Shown piece by piece: positions 63,127 through 64,000 of a DNA stretch of 64,000 bases. Made by a program: the position numbers and the translations under genes. The notes below the pieces were generated by a model that saw nothing but the letters and a program-made list of their open reading frames with translations, searched no databases and had not been told where the DNA came from. The DNA is from Alphaproteobacteria bacterium (GTDB taxonomy: Bacteria; Pseudomonadota; Alphaproteobacteria; Caulobacterales; Caulobacteraceae), in the NCBI GenBank assembly GCA_025359785.1, contig JANYET010000046.1, forward strand, positions 48,503 to 112,502, in the 5' to 3' direction. Position 1 is the first letter of the stretch, and each line of letters begins with the position of its first letter.

Positions 63127-64000
63127 TTAGTCTTTTTGGGCCTTCTCGCGCAGAGCCGCGCCCAGGATATCGCCGAGCGAGGCGCCGGAGTCCGAAGCGC
63201 CGAACTTTTCGATCGCTTCCTTCTCTTCGGCCATCTCCAGGGCCTTCACCGACAGGGACACGCGGCGCGCGGCCTTGTCGACATTGGCGATCTGGGCGTC
63301 CAGGCGGTCGCCGACCGCGAAGCGCTCGGGGCGTTGATCCGCACGGTCGCGGGACAGGTCCGACTTGCGGATGAAGCTGGTCGCCGGGGCGTCTTCGGGG
63401 CCGAACTTGACCTCGATGCCGCCGGAGGTGACCTCGATCACCTGGGCGGTGACGATCTGGCCCTTGCGGAACTGGTCGCCGGTCATCGGATCGCCGGAGA
63501 GTTGCTTCACGCCGAGGCTGATGCGCTCTTTCTCGACATCGACGTCGAGAACCTGGGCCTTGACCATGTCGCCCTTGGTATAGCGCGCCATGGCTTCTTC
63601 ACCGGCCACGTTCCAGTCGATGTCGCTGAGGTGCACCATGCCGTCGATGTCGTTGTCGAGGCCGATGAACAGGCCGAACTCGGTGGCGTTCTTGACTTCG
63701 CCCTCGACGGTCGAGCCCACCGGGTGCGCCGCAATGAAGGCGTCCCACGGATTGGCCATGGCCTGCTTCAGGCCCAGCGACACGCGCCGCTTGGACGGAT
63801 CGACGTCCAGCACGACCACTTCGACTTCCTGGGAGGTCGAGACGATCTTGCCCGGATGGACGTTCTTCTTGGTCCAGCTCATTTCGGACACGTGGACGAG
63901 ACCCTCAATACCCGGCTCCAGCTCGACGAACGCACCGTATTCGGTGATGTTGGTCACGCGGCCGGTGAAGTTGCCCTCGATCGGATACTTCGCCGCGGCG
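63127..64000 (-). CDS. rpsA: 30S ribosomal protein S1, C-terminal part (cut by window edge)
   Basis: The frame is open to the window end, so only about the last 290 residues are seen. It contains at least three S1 RNA-binding domains: FTGRVTNITEYGAFVELEPGIEGLVHVSEMSWTK, then GEVKNATEFGLFIGLDNDIDGMVHLSDIDW, then AQVIEVTSGGIEVKFGPEDAPATSFIRKSDLS, and a final DAQIANVDKAARRVSLSVKALE. S1 binds mRNA leaders and helps start translation. The protein ends GAALREKAQKD. A strong terminator follows. Confidence 0.96.
   Translation of the reverse strand, partial: AAAKYPIEGNFTGRVTNITEYGAFVELEPGIEGLVHVSEMSWTKKNVHPGKIVSTSQEVEVVVLDVDPSKRRVSLGLKQAMANPWDAFIAAHPVGSTVEGEVKNATEFGLFIGLDNDIDGMVHLSDIDWNVAGEEAMARYTKGDMVKAQVLDVDVEKERISLGVKQLSGDPMTGDQFRKGQIVTAQVIEVTSGGIEVKFGPEDAPATSFIRKSDLSRDRADQRPERFAVGDRLDAQIANVDKAARRVSLSVKALEMAEEKEAIEKFGASDSGASLGDILGAALREKAQKD

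Overview
The window is GC-rich with short intergenic gaps and gene orders typical of Alphaproteobacteria: tsaE-amgK-murU-addB-addA-trxA, trpF-trpB-trpA-accD-folC, rpsA and ihfB near trpF, PEPxxWA-type C-terminal sorting signals, and a rubrerythrin/Fe-S/DUF3501 trio. The best inference is a member of Caulobacterales/Caulobacteraceae (Phenylobacterium or Caulobacter type). The genus cannot be fixed from the sequence alone.

Region 1 (1-8827) holds the end of a LuxR-type regulator and then a CoA-ester catabolic cluster: a crotonase, an acyl-CoA dehydrogenase, a CaiB-type CoA-transferase, a DUF35 zinc-ribbon protein paired with a thiolase-fold protein that lacks the thiolase cysteine, an acyl-CoA ligase and a hotdog thioesterase. 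Together they look like activation, oxidation and cleavage of an unknown acyl-CoA, possibly by a retro-aldol step as in steroid side-chain degradation.

Region 2 (9313-23849) is an integrated element of about 14.5 kb in tRNA-Ser(CGA). The tRNA 3' end is repeated as a 13-bp direct repeat at 23837-23849. The element carries a P4-type tyrosine integrase, an AlpA-like small HTH protein, a primase-polymerase/VirE helicase followed by an iteron-like repeat array (a candidate origin), an XRE repressor opposite a membrane protein and a lipoprotein, and a leftward three-gene operon. That operon encodes a protein of about 2028 residues with a PD-(D/E)XK-like N-terminus, helical repeats and a split PIN-like nuclease domain, then an Abi-alpha (DUF4393) protein, then a one-helix membrane protein. 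No capsid, terminase or conjugation gene is visible. I read it as a phage-satellite-like island with an apparently undescribed antiphage operon as cargo; this is the most interesting part of the window.

Region 3 (23891-37253) is accessory chromosome: a sulfatase, a TMEM175-type channel, small envelope proteins, a flavin-dependent oxidoreductase with an alpha/beta hydrolase, a beta-helix protein translationally coupled to a diheme cytochrome, YceI, an AraC regulator, two PEP-CTERM proteins and a second acyl-CoA dehydrogenase. Region 4 (37310-40029) is the rubrerythrin trio with an OxyR-like palindrome upstream of rubrerythrin. Region 5 (40067-64000) is mostly housekeeping: zapE, a secreted hydrolase, mmsA, an acyltransferase, tsaE, peptidoglycan sugar recycling (amgK, murU), AddAB, trxA, folC, accD, trpABF, a methyltransferase, mscL, ihfB, a DUF3857/transglutaminase protein and the C-terminal part of rpsA. 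Several families of intergenic palindromic or short tandem repeats are scattered outside the island.
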